Part shown: piece after piece, positions 23,673 through 34,696 of the stretch
Position numbering within the stretch: the first letter of the stretch is position 1
How the letters are laid out: the number at the start of each line of letters is the position of its first letter
Source of the DNA: Marvania coccoides
Lineage: Eukaryota; Chlorophyta; Trebouxiophyceae; Chlorellales; Chlorellaceae
Direction: 5' to 3'
DNA length: 64,000 nucleotides
Assembly: GCA_963854735.1 (NCBI GenBank)
Contig: OY978103.1
Coordinates: 744,001 to 808,000, forward strand
Position numbers and translations under genes: made by a program
The notes under the pieces: model-generated
Databases searched by the model: none
The model's input: the letters and a program-made list of their open reading frames with translations, nothing else
What the model was told of the DNA's origin: nothing

Positions 23673-25475
23673 ATGGCAGTGGCGGAGCCCACCTTCGATT
23701 TGGAGGCGGAGCGGGCACAAGTGAAACTCATTCGCAGCACCGCGGAGGAGGGCGAAGCGCCTGCCAAACCCGAGGATTATCTAATTATTGATGATAAATA
23801 TCGCCTGGTGTGTCGCCTTGCTGCATTTCTTCATCAAGCTCCATTCATAAACAAATTCTCCGCTCATCGCCTCTCTCTTCACTCCTCTTCCTCTCTTTTT
23901 ATTTTCAGGTCCGCCCCTACCACTTTGACTTCATCTGCAGCGTCAAGCAGCGCCACGCCGGCCGAAACATCATCGACATTTTCTCAAATGCAAGCAATTT
24001 TACTCCCGGAATATATTTTTTCAGCCCTAATAATAGTAACTCAAAATTTGCTCATTTTCCTCCATGTGCTCAAAAACATTTCTTTTGGTAACACATACGT
24101 GCAGGAGTTTCCTGCGCTCACGAGGGAGTACTACCTCCATGCAGTGGCCATCGGGTTACTAAGAATTGATGGCACTGACCTGGCAGACCCCACCGCCACC
24201 CTCTCTGCAGGCACCCGCATCCGCCACCTGGTGCACCGCCACGAGCCCCCCGTCGCCATCCATCCCCTCGAAATCATCGGCACTACGCCCGACCTCATCG
24301 CAGTCAACAAACCGCCAACCATGCCGGTCCATGTATCCGGACAGTACCGCAAAAATACCGTGCTGAGCCTGCTGGGCGTGCTGCATCCAGATCTGTGCCC
24401 GCTATTCCCGGTGCATAGGCTGGACAAGCCGGTGTCGGGGGTGCTCATGTTCGCCCGGAGCGCGGCTGCAGCGGATGCGCTGCGCGTCGGCATCGCCAAT
24501 AAAGGCAACGTTGAAAAGCTTTACGTGGCGAGGGTGATGGGGGCGTTCCCTGCGGCGGGGCGCGATGGGGGCGTCATTGTGGAGGCGAACGTGGCTCTGG
24601 CCTGGGACCCAGTGAACAACGGGGCTTCAGCGGTTGAAACACTAGGACAACAAATTGCCGCTGCCGCTGCCGCTGCTGCAGCTGCAGATGCGGGAGCCGG
24701 CGGTGGCTCTGCGGGAGGTGGTGGAGAAGGGGAGGCAGCGGGAGAAAAGGAGGGAGGTGAGGGAGAAGGCGACGTGAGTGGGCGGAAACGGCGAAGAAAG
24801 ATTCCTAAAGCGGATCGGGTGGCTACCTACAGCGCAGCAATGGAGCAGGCGTCAAAGACACGGTCGTGCACGGTGCCTCGCCCCGCAGTGACCCAGTTCC
24901 GGCTGCTGGGTGTGGCGCCTGACGGTAAAACGTCAGTGGTGGAGTGTCGGCCACTCACAGGGCGGACTCACCAAATTCGGGCACACCTGGCGTGGCTGGG
25001 GCACCCCATTGCCAACGATGGGCAGTATGGTGGCACCTACAGCGGCCCCACCAACGTGCGGGCCCTCGCTGAGGAGCTGGGAGTGGCGTGGAACAACGGC
25101 GGCGCTTCGGGGCTCGTTCCTAGGGAAAGAGTTGCAGTACCTGGCGATGATGGTACTGCAGCAGGAGGAGAAAAGAGCGCACCCAACCAAACGGGCAATG
25201 GCAGCAAGCGTGAGGGTAAAGGGGATGCTTTGATGACTAATCCCTCGGTTGAGGGCGTGTGTCCTGAATTCGAGACTCCGGCGGAGCTGCACGACCCCTG
25301 GTGCCCGCAGTGCCCGCGGTACGGGCCGAAAAACTACCCCACGGACCTTCGGCCGCTCTGGCTGCACGCGCGGCGGTACGCGTGCGCTGATTGGGGTTTT
25401 GATGCTCCGCTGCCGGGGTGGGCAGGAACAGAGTGGGTGCCGCCCCTGCCGGCGCCACGGCCGCAGCAGGAGTGA
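23673..25475 (+). CDS. RluA-family RNA pseudouridine synthase (RPUSD2 / plant PUS7 type)
   Basis: Isomerises uridine to pseudouridine in tRNA or rRNA. Exons 23673-23807, 23909-23989, 24105-25475 give 528 residues. The N-terminal block YHFDFICSVKQRHAGRNIIDIFSN and EFPALTREYYLHAV is the S4-like RNA-binding part. The catalytic signature is HRLDKPVSG, with Asp at about residue 179; the C-terminal core has GRTHQIRAHLAWLGHPIANDGQYGG. Between them a ~75-residue insert of Ala, then Gly/Glu, then Lys/Arg (GRKRRRK, a possible nuclear signal) splits the domain. The end, WCPQCPRYGP with HARRYACADWGF, is typical of the RPUSD2/PUS7 branch. Intron 2 requires a GC donor (AAT|GCAAGC). Confidence 0.9.
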   Translation: MAVAEPTFDLEAERAQVKLIRSTAEEGEAPAKPEDYLIIDDKYRLVCRLAAFLHQAPFINKFSAHRLSLHSSSSLFIFRSAPTTLTSSAASSSATPAETSSTFSQMQAILLPEYIFSALIIVTQNLLIFLHVLKNISFGNTYVQEFPALTREYYLHAVAIGLLRIDGTDLADPTATLSAGTRIRHLVHRHEPPVAIHPLEIIGTTPDLIAVNKPPTMPVHVSGQYRKNTVLSLLGVLHPDLCPLFPVHRLDKPVSGVLMFARSAAAADALRVGIANKGNVEKLYVARVMGAFPAAGRDGGVIVEANVALAWDPVNNGASAVETLGQQIAAAAAAAAAADAGAGGGSAGGGGEGEAAGEKEGGEGEGDVSGRKRRRKIPKADRVATYSAAMEQASKTRSCTVPRPAVTQFRLLGVAPDGKTSVVECRPLTGRTHQIRAHLAWLGHPIANDGQYGGTYSGPTNVRALAEELGVAWNNGGASGLVPRERVAVPGDDGTAAGGEKSAPNQTGNGSKREGKGDALMTNPSVEGVCPEFETPAELHDPWCPQCPRYGPKNYPTDLRPLWLHARRYACADWGFDAPLPGWAGTEWVPPLPAPRPQQE

Positions 25476-25855
25476 AAGAAAATGCTACTGGTAAAACAAT
25501 GCTGTTTACAGACATATTCTTTCCTTCAATTTTCATGCGAAAATTAATGTAAAACAGCTGAGAAAAAAATACAGCTTCAGAATTTAGAGAGATGAATAAA
25601 GAAGACAATTGCGCAATAATTATTAGTAATTTGCAATTCTATGGGAAACATTGCGATGGATTAAAGAAGCTCGCACAATAGGAAGGGGGAAAATCGCATG
25701 CAACACCAAGAACAACGCCGGCCGGGGTGCTGAATGAAAATAAAAATAATTCGAAACGAAACAAACGCAGGATGTTGAGTTAAAGAAGAAAATATATCAA
25801 AACGCCATGCAATACTAGTTTCCAAAGGGGGAAAAAGAGGAAATATATAAATTAT
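25476..25855. other. Convergent intergenic region, 380 bp
   Basis: 3' flanks of the pseudouridine synthase (+) and secreted-family copy 1 (-). Very AT-rich; no gene seen. Confidence 0.5.
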
Positions 25856-27319
25856 TCAACTTGACTGCGGCAGCAGTCGGGCATACGCCAACAGCCCCTG
25901 GCTGCTAATCCAAGCGTAAGGGAACATATCGGGGCGGTTGGCCACCAGGGTGGTTACTTCTTTAGCCATCGAAGGCCACTCCGCCAGGATCACCACGTTG
26001 CGGACCTGCGCCTCGTTGTCTTTTGCTGGATTAAAAAGTCGAGAGCCGACGGGCGACAGGTTGCGCATCAGGCCATTCTCCCTGAAATTGACGGTGGTGA
26101 GGGTCTTGGTGATGGCCGGGATGAGATCGGCGCGCAGGGCGAAGCCGCGGGCCTTGGCTCGCAGCAAGAAAGGCGTCGTCAGCGATACTTTCCACATGTA
26201 CTCAGAAGCCTGTCTGCCGTTATGGAACGTGGAGGAGCTCTTCTTCTCTTCGGTGGCGAAGTACGGGAAGTAGTTCCAGAACACAGTGCCGTCTTTGTTC
26301 CTCACTATGCTCTTGGTAAAGACGGTCAGCGTTTGCTGGATGCGTGCGCGGTACTTGGCATTGCCGGTGAGCTTGAGGAGGTTGAGCCACACGTCTCCCA
26401 CCAGGTGGACGTGGTTGATGGGTTCTCTGCGCAGCGGGGTCATCTTGGAGGAGTAAGGCAGGTGATACCAATACACGTTGGGAGTGCCAGCCACCTTGCG
26501 CCAGTCCCCGTCAAATTCTGCAATGGTCTCTTCCGCAATTTTAACGCAAGTCGCCGCCGATTTCCCGAACTTCGACCGCAGCGCTGGGTTGTTGTTCACT
26601 ATAACGGCAAACAGGGTGGCTGGGTAAACAATTCTTGCATTGGGGGTGGGGAAAGCCGCCCAGGGGCCCTTGCGACCCAGCTCGTACACGCCCCAGGCCT
26701 TCATGACGCGTTTATGGTAGCCGTCAACCTTGCCGACCTTGTCATCGCGGCGAGCAATGACAGTGTTGAAGTAAGCCACAAATAGGTTCAAAAATCGGAG
26801 TTGGCCGGTTTTCTGGTAGCCCACAAGAGCAGCTTCAGCTAGATAGCCCCCCGGCCAGGCCAGTATCATGTGCCCCTCCTTTTTGGCCTCAGCAAGCACA
26901 TCTTTCATGCCGTCCGCGACGGCGTAATAGAGAATTGAGGGGTGAAACGACTCGCGCACTACTTTTTTATATATCTCCTTGGCGGATTTGGTGGTCAGCG
27001 AGTAGCCAGCGGGCACCAGGCAGTTCAGGCGGCTGATGGATGCCGGCCGGACATTGCCCCCGCTGCTGAGCTGCTTCAAAATTTTGTTGTATTGCTTGAA
27101 TGCGTCTGGCGAGTTCAACCACGTGGCACACTGCAATAAAAAAATGCATTATGCATGGGTAGTTGAATAGATGTTGTGTTTCTCTTGTGGGCAGACGAAC
27201 TGATCTAAATCTCTCGATACAATTTTTTCATCTCAGCGTACCGACGTCTGACCATTCACCATAGGCAGACACACAAGCACTGCAATGGTTGCTTTGAGAA
27301 TTAACCCGTGCCGCGACAT
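25856..27319 (-). CDS. Secreted protein of unknown three-copy family, copy 1
   Basis: Exon 1 (27319-27242) encodes just a signal peptide: MSRHGLILKATIAVLVCLP to MVNGQTS. Exon 2 (27130-25856) encodes the mature ~424-residue protein, opening CATWLNSPDAFKQY; total 450 residues. Blocks shared with copies 2 and 3: LAWPGGYLAEAALVGYQK, EFDGDWRKVAG, PINHVHLVGDVWLNLLKL, WNYFPYFA, SEYMWKVSL, and LVANRPD. The regular helical spacing with aromatic/Gly loops suggests an alpha/alpha-toroid, as in many glycoside hydrolases, polysaccharide lyases and epimerases; this is inference, since I do not recognise the family. The Cys at the first mature position is conserved in all three copies. Confidence 0.85.
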
Positions 27320-27551
27320 GTATGAGAATGTAGCGGGCGGCTAAAAATAAATAAAATTATGCGAATATTAAATACAGCTCTAAAATATCACCAATGCCGT
27401 ACGAAGAGAAAAGTTGCATTTATTTATCAAAGAAACAGGCAGCACCGTTTCTGATACCGGCTTATTTGCGAAGCGGCAGTCGGCCAGCTCTTTTTCTTTC
27501 TTTTATTTTCGTAAATTTATTACAAAGTCATTCCGTACTGCGATACGGCAA

Positions 27552-29206
27552 TCAACCCACGAATCCAAAATAATCAGCAGGGTTCTGCGACAGCGCGGTT
27601 CTACTATTTTGCCCGGCGCCGCCTTCTTCTTCATCTGAAGACCCCTCACTGCCGCCAGCCTCCAGCCTCAGCTTTCGCAGCTCCTCCTCAACCCCATCCT
27701 TTGACGGAATCTGCCGCGGCCCCAGCGCCTTGGCGGCCTCCTCCAGCGAGGCGTACTGCGGCAGCGGGCGCAGCCCCAGCGTTTCAGGCGCCCTCGCCTG
27801 CTGCCCGGCCGCGGCCTCAAACGCCAGAATAGCGGGACCCTCCAAAAATCTCACCAGAGCGTCGTGCACGTCTCTGTGGGCGTCAATCACCAGGGCATGC
27901 CCCCCCTGTGGCACTGAGACTAGCGAAACTGAGGCTGGATTACGAGGAATTGCAGCCAGCGCTGAAGCCGCTGCAGGGGGCACCATGCCGCTGCGCTCGC
28001 CGTGCAGCACCATGAAATGCGCCTGCATGCGTGCCAGCCCGCGCACCATGGCCGCCACGTCGAAAGAAAAGAAGAAAGCGGGGTCTAATTTAAGCTCGAC
28101 TTTCTGGGCGCCAGACTCGTCGAAGCACCCGCTGCTGGAGAATGAGGCAGGGCCGACCATGTCTACAGCGTCTTGTGCAACACCAGAGGGTGGCCTGGAC
28201 AGGCCTGCCAACAGCTCCTGTTTTCGTCGCAGCTCAGCAGGGCTAGCGTCCCCTCCAGCGAAACTAGCCCCGCCAGCGCTGTCAACGGCCGCCTGTTGCA
28301 ACAGACTGGGCATCACCGAGGGTCCGGCGTTGATCAATGGGTTGGAAAGCAGCGCAGCGCAGTCTGCTGCCGACGAAAATGTGGCGCCCTGCCCCGGCCA
28401 AAACGACCACCACGGCAGCAGCTCTGCGCTGCTTTGGCTGCCGCATGCACGCGTGCATTCCCCGCCATCGCCAGGCTTCACCAACTCGGGCGGGAGACCA
28501 AATTCCACGGCTGCCACAGCACCCACCAAATTGGGAGCTGCACTCACCAAAGTGATGCCAACTGCCGCCCCCAGCCCCCACCCCACCACCGCCACGGGGT
28601 GGGTATACAAATCTTCGGCGACAATGAAGGCCTGCACGTCTTCGGCCAGCTGGGAGGCTGAGTAGCGCCCAGAAGGGGACCAGTCGGTGCCGCCGTGCCC
28701 CCGGAAATCTAGCGCATATATTTTGTACCCACGGTCGCTGAGGCGTGACGCCAAGGGAATCCAAGCATCAGCGCACCTGGCGATGCTGTGCAGCAGCAGG
28801 ATGACGTCGTCTCCGGTGGTGGGCCACTCTAGGAAGCGAGCTCGAATACCGGTGCTGAGATCAACAAACCGCTGCGTGTAAGGCTTGAAGGTGGTCGTGC
28901 GAGCGTAGGTGCAGGACTCCACGAGCTGCTGGAGGTGCGGCGTTGGCCTGCAATGCGCGTAGATTTGAATAAAAATGATTGATGTGGGCATCAAAAGGGA
29001 ACAGGCTCACCTGGCGGTGCTCAGCGCCAGCGATGAAATTGCACTGACAGCAATGAGAGCTTGTTTTCCATTTTTCGGCAGTGTCTCAACACCGAGGAGC
29101 TGCTTGAAGGCGTCCACCTGCGATTGCGATCGAGTGTTTTATTCGTAGTAGAAAACGGGGTTCTTAAATAAAAATGCTGCTCTACCTGCTCCTTAAGGGA
29201 CGACAT
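27552..29206 (-). CDS. Alpha/beta hydrolase-fold protein lacking the nucleophile serine
   Basis: Exons 29206-29186, 29117-29011, 28947-27552 give 507 residues. A hydrophobic helix (KQALIAVSAISSLALSTA, about residues 24-42) is a probable membrane anchor. The fold is clear: VILLLHSIARCADAW (oxyanion strand), YALDFRGHGGTD, the nucleophile elbow, then VLHGERSGMVPP and the late His in PQGGHALVIDAH. The elbow reads VVGWGLGAAV: the GxSxG serine is Gly at about residue 167, and the oxyanion HG is HS. It is therefore probably not a serine hydrolase. The Ser/Ala-rich middle and acidic C-terminal tail (SDEEEGGAG) are unconserved. Partner or ligand unknown. Confidence 0.8.
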
Positions 29207-29753
29207 ATCATTTCTAAATTATTTGTAAGCGCTGAGAGCGGGAGGGAGGGTTGGAACGTTGCGGTCAAACATTGCGCAATAAAAATAAAACAAAATAAAT
29301 CGCAGTCCTCAAGAGCTTCTAGCACCCGAGCCATGGGTTTAGCTAAAGAATTCGTGTTTGCAAGTTAAAAGATCTTGTTCAGAACTTCAATTCTGCAATG
29401 TATAGCACGTATAGGACTTGCAGAGATGCCCTTGCGATAGAGGAAAGCCTCGTGAATTATACCAGCATGGACCACCTTCAACAGCGTGTATACGTCCTCA
29501 GCGAAAGCGCATATACTTTTACCACAGGGCTAGGGTGAGGCTTCTTTCACTTCTCTGCCACTTCTCTGCTGTTCCATATTTTCAAAAAAAAGAAAGGGTG
29601 CATATCTCATTGCCTTTTCTGAAGAAATTGTTTTAATAAGTAGAGTAGAGAGGTCTTAAAGTTCTAAAATCTTAAAATATCGAGTTCTTGTGGGTCGTGT
29701 GCGTGAGGTTTTAAATAGTTTTGCCCTGGCCCTTTTTTCCTTTCACAACAGCA
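29207..29753. other. Intergenic, 547 bp
   Basis: Upstream of the alpha/beta hydrolase gene (-) and the weak ORF that follows (+). AT-rich; no convincing feature. Confidence 0.4.
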
Positions 29754-30157
29754 TGGCGGCCCTAGCAGATTCCATGCGAAGCCAGTGCGACAGATTTTCC
29801 TTCTGTGGACCTGAATGCGACTGCAGCTCCGCCCCCTCCACTGCCATCGACGCCAACCTTTGCTTCCAGCTCAACATCCTGGCACACCCATTCTCCAAGT
29901 ACGCCGCAATAGTCTCGACATTGAGCAATTTCAAACCGCCGGCAGATGCCACCCTCCCCCCGTATACGTATCATATACCCAACTCTGCTGTCGCTGCTGC
30001 GATGCGTCGCCGCCCTTGGAGAGACCCTGGTTGTGTGCTTGCGAGCTCTACAGCGAAACACGGCGCTGGCGGAGAGCAAGGATCTTCTTCTGGCAGTGCA
30101 CATCCTGTCTTCCCTTTTCTATACCGTTGCTGGATGAGTGACAAAAGAAGTTACTAG
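29754..30157 (+). CDS. Hypothetical small ORF, possibly a degraded gene
   Basis: From the ATG at 29754 an open frame of 134 codons starts MAALADSMRSQCDRFSFC and is Cys-rich at the N-terminus (CGPECDC). Its second half becomes Arg/Gly-rich, while another frame over 29946-30137 reads as a hydrophobic, helical segment (LLSLLRCVAALGETLVV, LLLAVHILSSLFY) ending in a stop. A change of frame near 29950 would give a more protein-like product, so this may be a pseudogene or carry an unrecognised intron. I do not recognise either part. Confidence 0.3.
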
Positions 30158-30464
30158 AGAGAGAGCATTGTGTGATTGATTTAAACGTTTATTCCTGAAG
30201 GCACACTTTTGATGAACACCCCATTCATACAGTCCATCTTTGACTTTGTCCCGGTGCTTTATTTCCTTTGTAAAAAAAAAACACACGGTAGCGGTGACGC
30301 TTGATTTTTAGTTTACTGTAAGTTTGACACTTTGGCTAGGAGACGTGACACCCCATTGTCATGCAATACAGTAGCTTTCTTTTGAGCGTCATCCCTTCGT
30401 CATTTCTTTTCTACGTTTCCTCTTCTCTCATCTGTTTACTCAGACTCAGCTTGCCCGAGCTGTA
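30158..30464. other. Intergenic, 307 bp
   Basis: AT-rich spacer before the LINE fragment; nothing recognised. Confidence 0.4.
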
Positions 30465-30740
30465 CCTTGACCGGACGGTTCGCGTATCTCGCCGTCCGGA
30501 GCGCCTTGCATGATTTGCATTTCTGCATGCACCTGTGCCTGTCTTGCACCTGTGTTTTCTGTCGGTCGCGCCGTCGGGGACTTGGGGGCAGGGGCCAGAG
30601 CCTATTAACTGGGATTGATCCGACGGAGGAGGGGGGGCTCTGCCTTACGGTGGCAGGGTTTGTGGCACGTCGCCTTGCGGATCTCTATAGGAGCGTACCT
30701 CAGTAGGAGACGTTAACCCTCTGTAAACCTTGAAACCTTG
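30465..30740 (+). mobile_element. LINE 3'-end fragment, second copy
   Basis: About 275 bp aligning by eye to the 3' UTR of the element at 4526-6641. Shared blocks: the CCGGACGG...CCGTCCGG stem-loop (30471-30478 and 30492-30499), GTCGGTCGCGCCG, CAGGGGCCAGAG, TGATCC-ACGGA, CTTACGGTGGC, GTGGCACGTCG, and GACGTTA near the end. It finishes GTAAACC TTGAAACCTTG with no poly(A). It lies 87 bp upstream of the first lipase start, so it may form part of that promoter. Confidence 0.85.
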
Positions 30741-30827
30741 TTGCTGATCTGGCAGACTCCTCTCCCCAATTTTTGTTCTTCTTAGTCGTTCTTAATCCGG
30801 CAGTGTTCATACGATTTAATTCTGATC

Positions 30828-33800
30828 ATGGTTTTGAGTAAAGCGAATGTGGAAAAAGCACTGGAAGTGCAGAAAGATGCAAAAGATTTTGTCGTAGGAC
30901 ATTATGACAATTTTGTGTCCCCTGTTGTCAAGGGAGAGGGCGGGGACTTTGGGGCGCCCCTAGATCCTTCTCAGGGCGCGGAGGCGGTCATCCTGCGCAT
31001 CGAAATCGCTGGCACGACTGAGGTGAAAGTCATGCGATGGCTCTCTTTAATCGTCGCGACAGTCTTCGTATTTGTGGTCACGGTAAGCTGAATAAAGGCG
31101 CAATCGCGTCTTCAATTTCATTTAATTATCGGTGCCTGCGATTTTTTTGATTTTCATTCACTGCCACCGTCTTCATTATTTTACTGTTCTCCGGGAAGCA
31201 CGTGTCCCATGTACATGCCCCATGCGACTCTGATATTTTACGCACTGCTGCAGATCATTCTGATAGCCGCCAAGTACGAGTCCGACCCCAACATCGTCCT
31301 GCGCGAGGACAACAATTACTTCCTGGCCTCCCTCTCCATCGCCGCCATTTTTCTGGCGCTGCTGCTCATCATTTCTGCCGTCTTCTGCCGCCGCATTGTG
31401 CATGCCCGGCGCTTCGGGCTGGTGTGGTCCTGGCGCCGCCACAAGCTGGCGGTCTGCGTCTTCATCCTGCTGGCCCTCCAGACCGCAAATTTGGCGTGCT
31501 GGCTCGCGGCAGGAGCGATTGCGGTCTCCGGCACCTGCATGTGGCAAACCAGGGCGATGTACGCCCTGGGGTACACCCAGTGGACGCTTTGGAATACAAC
31601 CTTTCTATTCCTTATCGTGCTGGCGCACAACGGATCGCTATGGGAGGGCAAAATTGCGGCAGCGGGGCTGGATTCTGATGGGGAGGAGGAGGAAGGCGAT
31701 CCGAAACGTACTACTGCAACCAAGAAAAAAAGTAGACGAAGGAGCGGCGGCGCCACATCCGACGAGGCGCCGACTGACCGAGCGTCGAGAAAAATGGAGG
31801 CTGGCTACGCCGGCGTGCGGCTGCAGAAGAAGTCCCCGCCGGCTGCCCTCGTGATGGACGCCCCCTGGAGCATCCACGTGCGCAAGCTCATCATCTGGGG
31901 CTGCCTGCAGGCCACGCTGTCCCTCATGTACGCTAAATTCAAAGTAAGGGGCTACGGCACTCGGTGCCTCAGCGAGGCGCCCCTCGTCTGCGCTCCACCG
32001 TCTTTAGCGAGAGTGGGAATCTCCCTGCACCTGCTCATCATTTGGATCTACTTTCTGACCTACCTGTACTTCGCGTGGCGTACCCGCAAGTCCATCGGTT
32101 CCCGGCCTTACGCGGAGATGAGAATGGCGCGGATGATGTTTGGGGTGCAGCACCAAAACATTCTGCCTGTGTTTGCCGCGTTTGCAGTGTGCTCCACGTT
32201 GCTGCTGGCCGTCAACCTTGCATCGTGCTGGACGTTTGTCGAGTATTGGTGAGACCTTTTTTTTTTGTTTTTAGCGGAATGAGGCTAAATTAGTTTATGA
32301 TCTTGGGGGCACAATGACACGTGTATGGAGAAAATGGGGAAAGTACCCATCATAATGGAAAAAAATAATCCGGCATTTTTCGCCGTCAATTATAATCAAG
32401 TGTACATTATGTTTAATTTTCCTCTTCTTTCTTGTCAAACTGCAGGATGGGCGTGATCCCGCTGCAAGCAGCAGGAACCTCCATGGCATGCACGCTGTGT
32501 TTCTACTTCATGCCCAAGAAGCCAGGCAACGTGGAAGAGGTCCTCCAGGCGTGGCGCCAAGAATTCGCATGGACGGCTGAAGAAATGCCAGCAGCCATGC
32601 GCCGCCGCAACGCCAAGCTCGCCTCCTCTGAAGCACTGGCGCAGGAGCCCATGTTTTGCGTGGAAACCGCCATCAAGCTGCTGTATTTCTCAAAGCTGGG
32701 GTATAACATCAAAGACCGAGACGCCCTGGCCACCGCCCCTACCAGTGTCGACCCTCTGGCTCTATCCGAGCCTATAGAAAAGACCCCTGCCGAGGCCGCT
32801 GCGGCTGAAGAAGGTGGTTTGGAACCAGAGGAGGAGCAAGATTCTGGGTTGGTTTTGGCCAAGCTTGACGTTGCGATGAAACTTTATGACGGGCTGCAGC
32901 GAGCTGAGGTGATCTACGACGTGAAGTCGGACACCAAGGCGGTGCTGGCGTGGGGTGGGCACACCCTGGTGCTGGCGTTCAAGGGCACCAGCAGCATGGA
33001 GAACGCCATGACTGACCTTGACGTAAGAAACATCAGATTTACTTTTTTTTTAACATTCGATGTCGACCATTTTTTTATTTACCGTCCTGTCTTTCATTTA
33101 ATTTAATGTTCTAATCAATCAATTACATCGTTTTTCTATGCAGTTTCTAAAGACCCGCCACCTGCCGCTCCGCACCGCCCCCCTGACTTCAGTCTGGGGC
33201 GCCAGGCTGCTGGAGGTCCCCGTCCGCGTCCACAAAGGCTTTTACGAAGCCTGGAAGGGGGGCAGCTACGACCAGCGCCTGCTGAAGCGCGTTGACGACA
33301 TCATCGCCGAGCTGGGCGGGCCCGACAGTAAGCCTCGGGCCATTTTCTTTCTTTCATCTTGAAGGTTAATTCCTTTTGGGCAACATGATTTTGTTTCTTT
33401 TTAATGTAATTTTGCAGGCGTGTCGGTGCTGGTGACCGGGCATTCTCTGGGCGGCGCTCTGGCCACGCTGGCCGCCCACGCCATCAAAACCAAGTACCCC
33501 TCCCTGCCGCTGCGAGTCTACACCTTTGGGCAGCCCCGGGTGGGCAACCAGGCCTTTGCCTACGAGTATAGTAAGATGATAAAAGAGCATTTTGCTGTTA
33601 TTCACGGCCAGGACCTTGTGACGAGAATTCCAAAAGGATACTACAAGCGCACCGGGGGGAGGGTGTTCCTGGACACCTCTGGAGATATCGTGGTGCGGCC
33701 TACCTACCTGGAAATGCAGCTGATCACAAAGAGTGAGTTTTTTTCCTGTCAAACCTGATTTTTTCTTTTGATTTTAATATTAAAAATTTTGACGATTTCC

Positions 33801-34242
33801 TCCCCCTTGGCCTATTTTTGTTGTTGTGGCAGCGCCCATTCTGAAGGATCACATGATCCCGAACTACCGCATGGCGTTGATGCGCCTCATTAAAGCACAG
33901 TTCACGCCCAGGCGGCTGCCCACCGGCCAGCCTGGTGCCCGCGACCTGGCGCGCACGCTGGACCTCAACGAGACCCTGCTGGGGGTGAACTGCAGCGAGA
34001 AGGAGCTGGACGACCCTGAAGTGCAGCCGGAAACGTTGGAGAATATCAACAAGCATGCGATGATGCAGGCGGCGAAATCTTCCAAGCCCCGATCAGCTAG
34101 TGGGTCTATTTGGTCCTGCTGCGGGGGGGATTTGGAGGGGAAGGAGGCTGGAGGGCAGCAGGGTGCAGGCGGCGCTGAGGAGGTGCAGCGTCTGGGGAGC
34201 AGCGACGCTGTTCCCGTCGGTGGAGCATCGTTGGCGTTGTGA
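30828..34242 (+). CDS. Multi-pass diacylglycerol-lipase-like protein (class 3 lipase), tandem copy 1
   Basis: Exons 30828-31082, 31254-32248, 32446-33022, 33144-33327, 33418-33732, 33833-34242 give 911 residues. The N-terminal half has about seven hydrophobic helices (for instance IAAIFLALLLIISAVF and LHLLIIWIYFLTYLYFAW). The second half is a lipase class 3 domain: HTLVLAFKGTSS, VHKGFYEAW, the nucleophile elbow TGHSLGGALATLAAHA (Ser about residue 680), YTFGQPRVGN, the Asp region HGQDLVTRIP and a late LKDHMIPNY His. This order matches sn-1 diacylglycerol lipases, which release monoacylglycerol from membrane lipid; substrate here is inferred. The cytosolic loop after helix 4 is acidic then basic. 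Directly followed by a paralogue. Confidence 0.88.
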
Positions 34243-34696
34243 TTAAATGTTGTTGAAATTGTAGCTGGCCTTTTTTCAACCATACGAACGGTGGGTGAGT
34301 GGGAGGGTAAATTAATGGTGTGTATAACTATGGGCAACATTGGAAACGACCAGCGACACTGGAGATCGGCCAGCCTTTACAATTTGACACGAATACAGCC
34401 TTTCAAACTGGTTTTAACCAATATGCTGAAAATCATCGGTCCTCTGGATGGCCGACTAAAATTTGAATTGAGTTTGGCAATCCAGCGAATATACGCAATT
34501 ATTTTTCGAGTTAAAAAAATATATGAATTTAAATAATAATAAAAAGGCCGTAGATCCTCATTTTGATGAAGAGAAACGGCGATTCAATCTAATTTTCAAT
34601 CCCAAGAAAAATGATTAAAATAAAATGTTTTTTTGGCCTTTAAAACTAGCATTGTTGTAGAAAAAAGAGCCGTATTTTCATTATTTTATTCAAAAG
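34243..34696. other. Spacer between tandem lipase genes, 454 bp
   Basis: AT-rich; holds the 3' end of copy 1 and the promoter of copy 2. No gene seen. Confidence 0.5.
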
